Positions 1 through 8,835 of a stretch of DNA of 55,341 bases are shown in pieces. The stretch spans positions 1-55,341 of the forward strand of contig NZ_VWXL01000110.1 in assembly GCF_009746625.1 (NCBI RefSeq). Reading direction: 5' to 3'. Position 1 is the first letter of the stretch. Each line of letters begins with the position of its first letter. A model generated the notes under the pieces. The model ran no database searches. It had not been told where the DNA came from and saw only the letters and a program-made list of their open reading frames with translations. Origin of the DNA: Caproicibacter fermentans (GTDB taxonomy: Bacteria > Bacillota > Clostridia > Oscillospirales > Acutalibacteraceae). A program made the translations under genes and the position numbers.

Positions 1-127
1 CACTCCCCATCGGGTTTCCCCATCCGGATAAGTTGTGGGATGACAGGTGTAATTTCACCGTCCTTTCCTGATATTTTACCTGCCGCTTGCTAAAGGCGGT
101 TTTTGATATATACCCTTACGGGCGCAC
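1..127 (-). mobile_element. Group II intron, 5' end only (runs off the window)
   Basis: On the minus strand the helicase coding sequence stops abruptly at the conserved codons for MTELY and continues as GTGCGCCCGTAAGGG, which has the GUGYG start of bacterial group II introns. The following 110 bases show domain I-like features: short GC hairpins, and the GGGGAAACCCG stretch common near the 5' end of bacterial introns. The host reading frame meets a stop nine bases into the insert (TAA at 118-116). Exon sequence ends at 128 and intron G1 is at 127. The intron-encoded reverse transcriptase, domains V/VI and the 3' exon would lie left of position 1 and cannot be seen. The call rests on the boundary motif, on the interruption of an invariant helicase motif, and on the visible folded sequence. 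Confidence 0.8.
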
Positions 128-3100
128 GTAAAGCTCGGTCATACTGTTGGAGACCGGGGTGCCGGTGGCAAAGACCACGCCACGGCTTCCGGTCACTTCA
201 TCCAGATAGCGGCACTTGGCAAACATATCGGAGGATTTCTGCGCGTCCGTGGTGGAAAGGCCGGCCACATTCCGCATTTTTGTGTAGAGGAACAAATTCT
301 TATAACTGTGCGCTTCGTCCACAAACATCCGGTCCACGCCCAACTGCTCAAAGGTGATAACGTCATCTTTTCTGTGGTCGGCCTGCAATTTCTCCAGCCG
401 CGCTTCCAAACCCCGCTTGGTGCGTTCCAGCTGCTTGACAGTAAACTGTTCGCCGCCGCTGGCTTCCACCTCGGAAATGCCCTCGGTGATTTCCCAAATC
501 TGCTCCTGCAGCAGCCGTTCCTGCCGCTCCTTGCTGATAGGGATACGCTCAAATTGGGAGTGTCCGATGATGATCGCGTCATAGTCGCCGGTGGCGATAC
601 GGGCGCAGAACTTCTTGCGCCGGTGGGTCTCAAAGTCCTTTTTAGTGGTCACAAGAATGTTGGCCGAAGGGTACAGCCGCAAGAACTCGGAAGCCCACTG
701 TTCCGTCAGGTGGTTCGGCACCACAAAGATGGATTTCTGGCACAGGCCCAACCGCTTGCTTTCCATGGCGGCGGCCACCATCTCAAAGGTCTTGCCTGCG
801 CCTACCTCATGGGCCAGCAGCGTATTCCCGCCGTACAGCACATGGGCAATGGCGCTTTTCTGATGCTCCCGCAGCGTAATTTCGGGGTTCATGCCGGAAA
901 ACACGATATGGCTTCCGTCATACTCGCGGGGCCGGGTGCTGTTCATTTCTTCGTTGTACTGGCGCACCAGGGCCTGCCGCCGTTCCGGGTCTCTCCAAAT
1001 CCAGTCCTTGAAGGCTTCCCGGATGGCTTGCTGCTTCTGTGCGGCCAGGGTGGTCTCCTTGGCGTTCAATACCCGGCGCTCTTTGCCGTCCGGGTCCTCG
1101 ATGGTGTCATAAATGCGAACATCCCGGAGATTCAGAGAATCCTCCAGGATGCGGTAAGCGTTGGCCCGGTCCGTGCCATAAGTGGTGTAGGCCGCGATGT
1201 TATTGTAGGGTATCTGGGTCTTGCCGGTGATCCGCCACTCGGCGGTGTAAGCAGCATAGTTTACATCAATGGAGCCGCGTAGATACCGGGGCGTATCAAA
1301 GGATTCGTACATAAATTGCCGGATGTATTCCTTATCAATCCAGGTCGCGCCCAGCCGCACCTCGATTTCCGATGCGTCCAGGTCCTTGGGCTGAGCCGCT
1401 TGCAGCGCTTCCACGTTGACCGTAAAGGCAGAATCCCGTTCCGCTGCCCGCTGTGCCGCCCGGAGCTTCTGCCGGACGTTGCCGGACAGATATTCGTCGG
1501 CGGTCTGCCAGCCGGAAAGCGGGTCGCTGCCATAGGCCGGGTCCTTGAAAATAACGCCGGTCAGATCGGTGGCAATTTCTTCGGTGGATTTGCCGGTCAG
1601 CTGGGACATATACTCCATATCCACCCTGGCTTTTTCCGCAATAGAGACAGCCAATGCTTCACTGGCGGTGTCCACCGTAGTCACCGCCTTATGGGGCTTG
1701 ATGGTCCGTTTGGTGAACATATCCGCCTTGCGCTCCAGCTTTCCGTCCTCATCCAGCACCTCCAATGCACACAGGAGATAGTAGGAGGAATCGTCCGAAA
1801 AGGCCAGCCGGTTGCCACGGTCATTGATAAGCCCATATTTGGCGGAAAAGCTGTCGTAGAGCCGGTTCAGCTCTGCTTGCTTTTCCCGGATGGCGGCGTC
1901 CGGCGTGTATTCGTCCATTTGCAGGTCAATGAGCTGATGCACACAGTCCCGCAGAGCAACCATGCCTTTGACGCGGGCCTCGGCGGTGGCGTTCAAATCC
2001 GGGCGCATCATGCGGCTGTTCTCCCGAAAATATACTTCACCATCCACCACGGTGTAGGAATAATTCTTTACGTTGGGATCAGCCGGGAGGGAGGTGTCGA
2101 TGGCTTCTCCGTCCCCCAGGTCAGGCAGTTCCGCTTCCTGATAGGTGCCGCGAATGGATTTGACCGCATCGTGGAGTTGATCGGAGAGTTGCAAGCCCTC
2201 AATCGGTTCCACGGTAAAATCCTGCCTGCCATATTGAGTGCTTTCGGAGGTCTGCCTGCCCAGAATCATCTCCGGGTGGTCCACAAAATAGCTGTTGATG
2301 GCAAAGCCATCCTCGTTCTGGCCCAGGTGTACCCAGTCCGGTTCAATGTCAATGGGCCGGTCACGTTTTTGTAAAAAGATAATATCGGAGACTACATCCG
2401 TACCGGCGTTGGCGCGGAAAGCGTTGTTTGGCAGGCGGATTGCCCCCAGGAGATCCGCCCGTTGGGCCAGGTATTTCCGTACTTCCGGGCTTTTGGCGTC
2501 CATGGTGTACCGGCTGGTGACAAAGGCCACCACGCCGCCCGGCCGCACCTGGTCCAGCGCTTTGGCGAAGAAATAGTTGTGGATGCTGAATCCCAGCTTG
2601 TTATAGGCCCGGTCATTGACCTGATACTGGCCAAACGGCACGTTGCCGATTGCCAGATCATAAAAGTCACGCCGGTCCGTGGTCTCAAAGCCTGCCACGG
2701 TAATATCCGCTTTGGGATAGAGCTGCTTGGCAATGCGTCCGCTGATGGAATCCAGCTCCACGCCGTACAGCCGGGAGCCGGACATTTCCTCCGGCAGCAT
2801 CCCGAAGAAGTTGCCGACGCCGCAGGCCGGTTCCAGAATGTTCCCGGCAGTAAAGCCCATGTTGCCGACTGCTTCATAGATCGCCCGAATAACCGTGGGG
2901 CTTGTGTAGTGGGCGTTCAGGGTGGAGGCCCTGGCCGCTTCATATTCCGCCGGTGTCAGCACGGTTTTCAGTTCAAGATACTCCGTTGCCCAGGAAGCCT
3001 TGCTATCGTCAAACGCATCCGCAAGGCCGCCCCAGCCAACATACCCGGATAGGATTTTTTGCTCCTCCGGTGTGGCCGGACGGTGTTCTTCCTCGCATTT

Positions 3101-3943
3101 TTTCAAGAGCTGGATCGCCATGATATTGGCGCAGAATTTCTGTTTCGGGCCACCCTCGCCCAGATGCTCGTCCGTAATGTGGAAATTTTCTGCGGCAGGC
3201 GGGGTAGGCTCCGGTTCCTCCATATGCAGCCGTTCCACCACAATATCATAGGGCAGGCCATTTTTCTCCCCCGGATAGACCGTATCGCCCACCTGATAGG
3301 CCGGGGCCAGCGGGTCACGAGCCGGGGGCGTTGTGTCAGGGATAGCCTCCTGAATCCGCTGCCATTCTTCATCCGTGACAGTAACATCTACCTCATGGGT
3401 GGCTGCTCCGTCCCCAATGGTGATAGTATCTCCTTCACGGGTCACAGGCTGACCGGACAAATCCGGCTGCTCCGGGGCAGATGGTTGTTCCTCTTGGGCA
3501 ATCCGCTCCACATCGCTCATTACTTGCCGGATAAACGGGTCGTTGTCCAGCTTTTCCGGGTCAACCACCTGACCACCAACAATACCACGCTGTTCCAGGG
3601 CCTCCCGGATAGCAATAGGGTCAATATTATCAAAGCGGTCCTGTTCTTCTTCTGTGAAAAACCGATCCTCCTTAATGAGCTGGGCAATCCGGCGCTGTAC
3701 CTTCTGCCAGGAAAGATCTGTGCCAGCCCCCGGAACCGGGAACGCCGGGAGATCATCGCCGTATTCCTGTTTCAGCCATGCCGCTGTGCCTTTGTCGCGG
3801 GCATGGTCTTTCATGTAGCGGACTACTGCGTGTTTGCTCTGAATGTCGCCATTCCATTCCTGAAGTGCTGCATCAATAGCGGCCTGGGTATCCACGGGCC
3901 GCGCCGGTTCCGGGGCCGTTTTTGAAGGCTCCGGTTGGGGCAT
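116..3943 (-). pseudogene. ICE methylase/SNF2-type helicase, central part, interrupted by frameshift and intron
   Basis: This is the second part of a giant ICE protein combining a DNA adenine methylase-like domain with a superfamily 2 helicase. Residue numbers count from the first in-frame ATG at 3943. A SAM-binding motif (LEPACGVGNF) lies near residue 373 and an NPPF-like motif (NVPFGQY) near 434. The helicase has Walker A (HEVGAGKT) near 1046, a DEAH box (VDEAHSYKN) near 1208 and the GTPVSNSMTELY motif at the very end. The frame then runs into a group II intron at 127, so the C-terminal helicase half is missing here. ATG 3943 is probably not a real start: sequence before it (ending SAFS) is open in this frame and joins the upstream fragment once two extra bases are discounted. 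In this ICE family the protein is thought to act on element DNA during transfer. If the intron splices, only the frameshift is disabling. Confidence 0.8.
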
Positions 3944-5145
3944 AGAAAAAGCGGAGGGCTGTCGGCTCTCCGCTTGCTGGATATATTCTGGATTTGCTCC
4001 TGCTCAGACAGGAACTGGTTTAATGTCAGTTGTTGATAAGCTCCGTCAGGATAATCTCCTCCGCCTGGGCCTTGCAGTTGTTCATCAGGCCCACCCACCG
4101 CATCGGGTCTCTGGCTTTCAGGGCTTCCGTCGCGCCCGCCGCTTTCGCCAGTTCTGGGATCATCTGCTCCAGACGGCCGTTCGCTGCCTCGTCGATCTCC
4201 TGCAGGTGCGCTGTCAGCTTTCCGGTCAGAAGAAGGTTGTTGTAAAGCGCCGTCCGATGTTCCTTCAGATAGGTTTTCCGCATCCTGCCGTACTTGCCCA
4301 GGGGCTTCTGCGGGGGCTGTTCCTCCAAGATCAGGGCGGGAATCTGATAATCCCCGTTCTGGATATAATGCAGTTCGCTCATTTGCCTGGCTCCTTTCAT
4401 ATTCGTAGTGCTTGATGGTTGCGCCAATCTGCCGTAGCACTTCCTGGCTGGACTGGCTGACCGCTGTACCCAGAGCTGTGACCACAGCGGGAGTATTGAA
4501 ATCGAAAATACCCAGGAAATCCTCATGCTCGAAATAGGCTTCCGGCTCCAGTCCGCAGCGGGACATCAGCGCGTAAGTGATACTGACGGTGGCGGCGCTT
4601 CGGAAGGCTACTCCGATGTTGAAATCATCATATTCCTCCAGAAAGGAACCGTCAACGATGTGGAAAATGTCGCGCTGGTTCTCTGACCAATATTCATCGG
4701 CAAGCCGGGCAGCCACCTTTTCCAGTTGGTCGGCAAGGCCGTGTTCTGCTGAAATATCATAGGCTTTTTCCAACGCCTCCGTCACCGGGGCTTCATGTTC
4801 CGGGCGGTACTGCCAGAGATAAAGTTGACGGGCGTTTTCACGCCCGCCGGTATCGGAAACATCAAACACATAGCGCAGTTTCGGTCGGTCGCCGCTGTCA
4901 TCCAGGAGAGCAATTCCCTTGGAACCGCGCTGCACATATCGGCCCATTGTATTGTTCCAGAGGTCATATTCCGCACAGGCGGTAGCATCGGGCCTCTGAG
5001 CGAAAATCATCATCTGCTCCGGGAAAGGGTACTTATACAACCGGGCGGCGGTGGTAAGAAAGGCCGTCCACCGCTGGTAGTTGCCGGTCAGCCCGGCGGC
5101 TACCTGTTCGGCCATCTGTGTATAGCTTTGCAGTTTATTCGGCAT
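3823..5145 (-). pseudogene. ICE methylase/SNF2-type helicase, N-terminal part (frameshifted from the rest)
   Basis: This is the N-terminal 440 residues of the giant ICE helicase. It starts at ATG 5145 (MPNKLQSYTQM) with AAGGAGG six bases upstream, inside the end of the preceding gene. The first 230 residues are the conserved ICE domain, with the PFPEQMMIFAQRPDA motif shared by ArdC/LtrC-like proteins. From about residue 290 it becomes a low-complexity Gly/Pro/Asp/Ser linker whose DNA also encodes TnpV in another frame. At about 3985 the minus strand reads CAGAATATATCCAG where CAGAATATCCAG would keep the frame (Q-N-I-Q-Q-A-E-S). After this AT expansion the frame carries a non-conserved tail and stops at 3823. 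The domains then continue in the frame of the next fragment. A real mutation or a sequencing error are both possible. Confidence 0.75.
4026..4382 (-). CDS. tnpV: TnpV-family transposon protein, nested inside the helicase gene
   Basis: This 118-residue protein starts MSELHYIQNGDY and matches the small transposon-encoded TnpV family in its length, in the GKYGRMRKTYLKEHR motif and in the C-terminal DPMRWVGLMNNCKAQAEE pattern. ATG 4382 is chosen because AAAGGAG precedes it by eight bases; the open frame extends further upstream without homology or a start signal. The whole gene lies on the same strand as the helicase but in a different frame, covering the helicase's Gly/Pro-rich linker. TnpV was named from Tn4451-type mobilisable transposons and its molecular role is not settled. 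It is short, charged and helical, with no catalytic motif visible. Expression here is probably from its own ribosome binding site on the long ICE transcript. Confidence 0.75.
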   Translation of the reverse strand: MSELHYIQNGDYQIPALILEEQPPQKPLGKYGRMRKTYLKEHRTALYNNLLLTGKLTAHLQEIDEAANGRLEQMIPELAKAAGATEALKARDPMRWVGLMNNCKAQAEEIILTELINN

Positions 5146-5371
5146 CCGCGTCCTCCTTGTCATCGAAGTCCGGGTACAGCTCCAGTGCCGCAAAGTCCGC
5201 ATCTGTCATGGCCGAGAGCTTTTCCAGCGCGGAATCGGTGATAGCCATCAGCTCCGTTTCGTCCGGTTCCAGGTATTCCCGCATCTCCTTTAAGGCGTCC
5301 ATCAGGCCCTGACGCGTACCGGTGTTGTAAATGCACATCAGATTGATCTCGTCAAAAGTAAAGTTTCCCAT
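5135..5371 (-). CDS. Transposon-transfer assisting protein (TTRAP family)
   Basis: This 78-residue acidic protein begins MGNFTFDEINLMCIYNTGTRQGL and resembles the small transposon-transfer assisting family found next to helicase genes in Tn1549/CTn-type elements. The N-terminal FTFDEINLMCIY segment is the family signature. The C-terminus (DFDDKEDADAE) is acidic and encodes the ribosome binding site of the next gene. The two genes overlap by 11 bases (stop at 5135, next ATG at 5145), so translation is probably coupled. The stop of the upstream ArdC-like gene is at 5373, so the three genes form one tight cluster. No enzymatic motif is visible, and the role in transfer is inferred from family and context. 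Confidence 0.75.
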   Translation of the reverse strand: MGNFTFDEINLMCIYNTGTRQGLMDALKEMREYLEPDETELMAITDSALEKLSAMTDADFAALELYPDFDDKEDADAE

Positions 5372-5372
5372 A

Positions 5373-7568
5373 TCAAATCTCCCTTTCCGCGCTCTTTTTG
5401 GGCGCTGTCTTTTTGTGATCCTGTTTCGGCTGGCTGTGAAGCTGCTCCATCACGGATTTTTTCTTTTCCCGTTCCTCCCGGTGGACAGCCTCGGCCAAAT
5501 CCATCAGTGAAATAGGCTGCTCGGAATGGACCTGTTGTTCCAGCTCGGCCACGGTCTGCCGGGGGCCGTTATTGATGATACCATCAATCATGCCGTAATC
5601 GTCCTCCACAGACATCTCGGCATTTTTTAGCGGATTATCTGGGGACAGAAAGTCGGGAAGCTCCTGAAATCCAACGCTGTCGCAGTAGTGACAAGATACC
5701 ACGCCGTTTTGCTTGACGGCAACGATGTCGCTGACGCTGAGAGAGGGACTGTGATAGTCTGCCGGATGATGGAGATTAAATGCCTCATAAAGCATTTCCA
5801 GCTTTTGTTCGGTAGTTCCTTTTCCCGCCAGCTGTCCGGTATAGATCAGATCGTAATTACCGCGCTCAATGGCCAAACCGTGAGACTGCATCCAGTCCAT
5901 ATTCATAAAGCGCACGTTGTTCGGGTCCTCACGGCTTACCTGATAAATGGCGAAACAATCTCCCGCGTGGGCCAAGAAAGCGGCTTCCCGTTCTTCCTGG
6001 TGCTGCTGACGCTCCATGATTTTTTCATGGAACATGGGGCTTTGCTCCCATTCCTCGCGGGAAATGCCAAAAACGGTGCCGGGGGCCTGGGCTTCAAATT
6101 CCTCTTGGTCAAAGAGCATTTCTGCGCTGCCCCCGCTCACTATGGCATAGACAGTTAAATCCATATCGTACAGCTCCAAGGCTCTTTCTTTAGAGAGTGG
6201 CAGCATATCGCCGTCCATGTAGCCGCAGGCTTCCAGATCGGCCGCTTGCAGGACTTCATCCGGCATGGGATATTCGTCCAGCGCCTGCTCCGGTGCATCC
6301 GGCAGCATGGAGGCAGGCGGCACCTGGCTTTCCGGGGAGAGTGTTTCCTGCTCAACAGGAGCTTTAACCGTCTGTACGGATGCAGAAATATCCTGCACAT
6401 GATCGTCCTCCCACTGGACCACCTCGCTTTGCATCTGCTGGCTGGCAGGCTGCAGCTCGGTAGCCTCCGCCGTCAGGTCAACGCCGCACTCTTTGCAAAT
6501 CTCCGCAAAATGGCGATCAATGTCCGTAATCAGGCCATCGGCCGTCTTATTGATGCTTTCCAGACTGGCCCGGAGTTCCGACAGTTCCTTGCCCTTACTC
6601 CAGGAGGCAATATAGCCGAAGCTGTTCTCACCGGTCTGGATTCCATAATACTGGCAGACAGCGTAGGAGACGCTTTCGGCCTCCACTTCCTCGGTATTTC
6701 GGCTTTTGATTGCAGCCTGTACCGCAGAGGTATCTTCCTCAACCTCAAGCCGCCATTCAAACTGGTTTTCATCCACATACCGCCAACCGGCATCAGCCGC
6801 AAAAGCCTCCGCAGCGGCTTCCGTTTCAAAGCCCTGGCTGTAATCGTGCCGAGTGCCGCCCTCACTCACCATAACTACTTTCCATGATGGAACAGCCTCT
6901 GTTTTCTCCGGGTTGTGGAGCTTGGCATGGGTGATCTCATGGATCGCAGCTGAGATTGTCTGAACCTGGCTCATACCTGTGCGGATGGCAATGCGCTGGT
7001 TTTCCGTATCAAAGTAGCCGTCCATATTGGCGGCCATCGGCTCCAATTCCATGGGAACCGGGGAAGAACGGCGCAGAGACTCCATGAAAATCTCATAGTG
7101 CTGCACATCTCCGGTCAGGTCGCTGGCAAGCTGAGGCAGCGGTTTTCCTTCGGTCTGGCTCACATCGAATACAGATACCACCTTGAACATGGGTATCTGG
7201 ACTTCTTTTTCCTCCACAATGGCCTTGCCGTCCTTGTCCAGAATCGGAGCCTTGGTGTCAGGGTCGCGCTTGATTTCCTCCACCTTTTTCTTATAGGGCG
7301 TGGGCGCAATAATCTTGATACCCTTTTCACCGCGTTTCACATGTCGGCCAAACTGATCGCGCCACTTGTTGAAACCGGCAACCTGGGTGGCGTCCGGTTT
7401 TTGCATATGAATGAGCATTACGTTGTTGACGGAGTAATGGTGGAACCGGGACATGACGCGGAGGTATTGCATATATTTGTCGCTCTGAAACAGGTCTTTG
7501 ATGCCCTGCTCAATGCCCTCGGTGATTTCCCGTAATCGTTCTTTATTGGTAACTTTCTGCTCTGGCAT
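5373..7568 (-). CDS. ArdC-like ssDNA-binding/metallopeptidase protein with YodL and DUF4316-type C-terminus
   Basis: This 731-residue multidomain ICE protein has an N-terminal 150-residue ArdC-like domain (SRFHHYSVNNVMLIHMQKPDA, FGRHVKRGEKGIKI), expected to bind single-stranded DNA. A zinc peptidase-like motif HEITHAKLH follows near residue 210. A glutamate-rich middle leads to a YodL-type domain (LYDMDLTVYAIVSGG), a second related domain (CFAIYQVSREDPNNVRFMN) and a C-terminal segment typical of DUF4316 ICE proteins, with a lysine-rich tail. ArdC relatives protect incoming plasmid DNA from restriction, so a protective role for the transferred strand is plausible but inferred. The start MPEQKVTNKERL is preceded by AGGAAGGAGC. 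It is the first gene after the passenger cassette at 7656-8492. Confidence 0.8.
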   Translation of the reverse strand: MPEQKVTNKERLREITEGIEQGIKDLFQSDKYMQYLRVMSRFHHYSVNNVMLIHMQKPDATQVAGFNKWRDQFGRHVKRGEKGIKIIAPTPYKKKVEEIKRDPDTKAPILDKDGKAIVEEKEVQIPMFKVVSVFDVSQTEGKPLPQLASDLTGDVQHYEIFMESLRRSSPVPMELEPMAANMDGYFDTENQRIAIRTGMSQVQTISAAIHEITHAKLHNPEKTEAVPSWKVVMVSEGGTRHDYSQGFETEAAAEAFAADAGWRYVDENQFEWRLEVEEDTSAVQAAIKSRNTEEVEAESVSYAVCQYYGIQTGENSFGYIASWSKGKELSELRASLESINKTADGLITDIDRHFAEICKECGVDLTAEATELQPASQQMQSEVVQWEDDHVQDISASVQTVKAPVEQETLSPESQVPPASMLPDAPEQALDEYPMPDEVLQAADLEACGYMDGDMLPLSKERALELYDMDLTVYAIVSGGSAEMLFDQEEFEAQAPGTVFGISREEWEQSPMFHEKIMERQQHQEEREAAFLAHAGDCFAIYQVSREDPNNVRFMNMDWMQSHGLAIERGNYDLIYTGQLAGKGTTEQKLEMLYEAFNLHHPADYHSPSLSVSDIVAVKQNGVVSCHYCDSVGFQELPDFLSPDNPLKNAEMSVEDDYGMIDGIINNGPRQTVAELEQQVHSEQPISLMDLAEAVHREEREKKKSVMEQLHSQPKQDHKKTAPKKSAEREI

Positions 7569-7603
7569 AGTTAGTCAGCTCCTTCCTGAATCAAGTTTTA
7601 GGC

Positions 7604-7636
7604 AAAAAAGGAGCAACCGCTTCCGGTTGCTCCTTT
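7604..7636 (-). terminator. Rho-independent terminator after the passenger membrane gene
   Basis: A perfect 10-bp stem (GGAGCAACCG and CGGTTGCTCC around a four-base loop) is followed on the minus strand by a run of six T. It lies 20 bases past the stop of the 7656-8492 gene and before the ArdC-like gene, so it ends transcription of the passenger cassette and may reduce read-through into the rest of the ICE operon. Confidence 0.8.
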
Positions 7637-7655
7637 GAGTGTTTTACAACTTATA

Positions 7656-8492
7656 TTAATAATAATATCTTTGATGATTAAATCGAACGCTATCTAAAGC
7701 TTTTTGTAATTCAGAAGAAATCCGCCCTTTTTCGTCACATAGCCCATAGGATCTGGCTAAGCGGTATGTTTTGTGCGAACTTTGAATGCGACCACCACAT
7801 CTTAATAAGTAGTCCATGTCCCTTTCGTCAAGGTTTGCAAAGAAACTTAACATTTGATCTGAGAAACTGTTGGGCAATAACGTCTGGATTGCTTTAATAT
7901 AGTGCGATGTTTCTTGTGCCTCTTGGCGCATTTCTTGAAGGTTTTCGACAAGGAGATTATACTCCAAACTTTTCTCAGTCAATTCAGAATGATATTTTCG
8001 CAGCTCCTCTAACAACTCTTCCGTTTGCCCTGACTTCTCGTGCGCGTCAAGAGTTTTAATTAAATTTTCTATAATATTAGAAATTTCATCTGTTTTCCCA
8101 TGAAGTTCAGTCTCTTTTTCTGCCTGTCCAGAATCTAAATGATCTATACGAGAAAAAAGATTTTCAAATTTTTCACCAAAGCGTTCTTCAATTCGTCCCA
8201 GTAGAACAGACTGATCTTTCATAAAATCATATGAACTGTCATAGAACTTGCTGCTTGTCTCATCTGCCTTAAAGTAGAAAAAGATAGAGATAAAAATTGA
8301 AAAAAACGCAAGTAACGTTGAGAGTATGCTATCTACAGTAAAGCCTGTACGATAAATTGAAAAACAGATGAGAACGGTAAAAATGATAGAAACAAGCGCA
8401 ATTGTGACGGATATAATAATTTTCACGATATCCTTAACCGTGTATTTTTTACCGCAACCTGACTCATTATCTTTATTTTCTTGTTGACTCAC
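7656..8492 (-). CDS. Two-TM membrane protein with long coiled coil, passenger gene of unknown function
   Basis: This 278-residue protein belongs to no family I recognise. GTG 8492 is chosen because GGAGGGG sits five bases before it, and because the ATG at 8510 would be at or before the likely transcript start. Residues 22-46 and 56-73 are two hydrophobic helices with a short loop. A long heptad-rich, Glu/Lys-rich cytoplasmic region follows (about 80-200: RIEERFGEKFENLFSRI, LLEELRKYHSELTEKS). The C-terminal 70 residues are compact and Arg/Tyr-rich (DERDMDYLLRCGGRIQSS). The gene is much AT-richer than its ICE neighbours, uses different codons, and has its own extended -10 promoter and terminator. 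That makes it an inserted cassette, not part of the conjugation machinery. A membrane-anchored defence or exclusion protein is a reasonable guess, nothing firmer. Confidence 0.75.
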   Translation of the reverse strand: MSQQENKDNESGCGKKYTVKDIVKIIISVTIALVSIIFTVLICFSIYRTGFTVDSILSTLLAFFSIFISIFFYFKADETSSKFYDSSYDFMKDQSVLLGRIEERFGEKFENLFSRIDHLDSGQAEKETELHGKTDEISNIIENLIKTLDAHEKSGQTEELLEELRKYHSELTEKSLEYNLLVENLQEMRQEAQETSHYIKAIQTLLPNSFSDQMLSFFANLDERDMDYLLRCGGRIQSSHKTYRLARSYGLCDEKGRISSELQKALDSVRFNHQRYYY

Positions 8493-8515
8493 AAGCACCC
8501 CTCCATTCATGGCAT

Positions 8516-8524
8516 ATTATAGCA
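8516..8524 (-). promoter_or_regulatory. Extended -10 promoter of the passenger membrane gene
   Basis: On the minus strand TGCTATAAT forms an extended -10 element in a strongly AT-rich gap, 24 bases before GTG 8492. No good -35 is seen at 17 bases, which is usual for extended -10 promoters. The predicted transcript starts near 8508, leaving only the GGAGGGG site before the GTG codon. Confidence 0.65.
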
Positions 8525-8553
8525 TAAATTGTCATAATCAGATAGAATGTTTT

Positions 8554-8829
8554 TTATTTTTTGAAGTTTCTTGGCGGTGCATATCCAGCCATTTTAGCAC
8601 GCGCACTAGCTGCTTTGCGGCGTTCTTCGCTGTACGGCTCCCGGACTAGCACACAGCCCTTGGGGACAACATAGCGGTTCGGGCCGTCCGGCTGGATCTG
8701 CTGCGGATATTTCTCAGACAGTCGGGCCAGCTTCACCAGCAGCTTGGGGTCTTGGGTATAAACGCTGGCAGTCGGCTCTGCCTGGTTATAGAGAATAATG
8801 GTTTCCTTCTCGTATTTGGATAGCTTCAT
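8554..8829 (-). CDS. Conserved small ICE protein of unknown function
   Basis: This 91-residue basic protein (MKLSKYEKETIILYNQ...) lies six bases downstream of the topoisomerase gene and appears co-transcribed with it. Two parts look conserved: an N-terminal helical segment ending in AEPTASVYTQDPKLLVKLARLSEKYP, and a C-terminal basic motif EERRKAASARAKMAGYAPP. No enzymatic motif, signal peptide or membrane segment is visible. Proteins with this layout accompany topoisomerase III in related elements as far as I recall, but the function is not known to me. The AT-rich passenger cassette begins directly after its stop. Confidence 0.7.
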   Translation of the reverse strand: MKLSKYEKETIILYNQAEPTASVYTQDPKLLVKLARLSEKYPQQIQPDGPNRYVVPKGCVLVREPYSEERRKAASARAKMAGYAPPRNFKK

Positions 8830-8835
8830 AGGCTG

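Noticed and set aside
3975-3990. Programmed ribosomal frameshift in the helicase gene
   Set aside because: The site is a plain AT repeat without slippery heptamer, internal Shine-Dalgarno stimulator or clear downstream hairpin; a mutation or sequence error is simpler.
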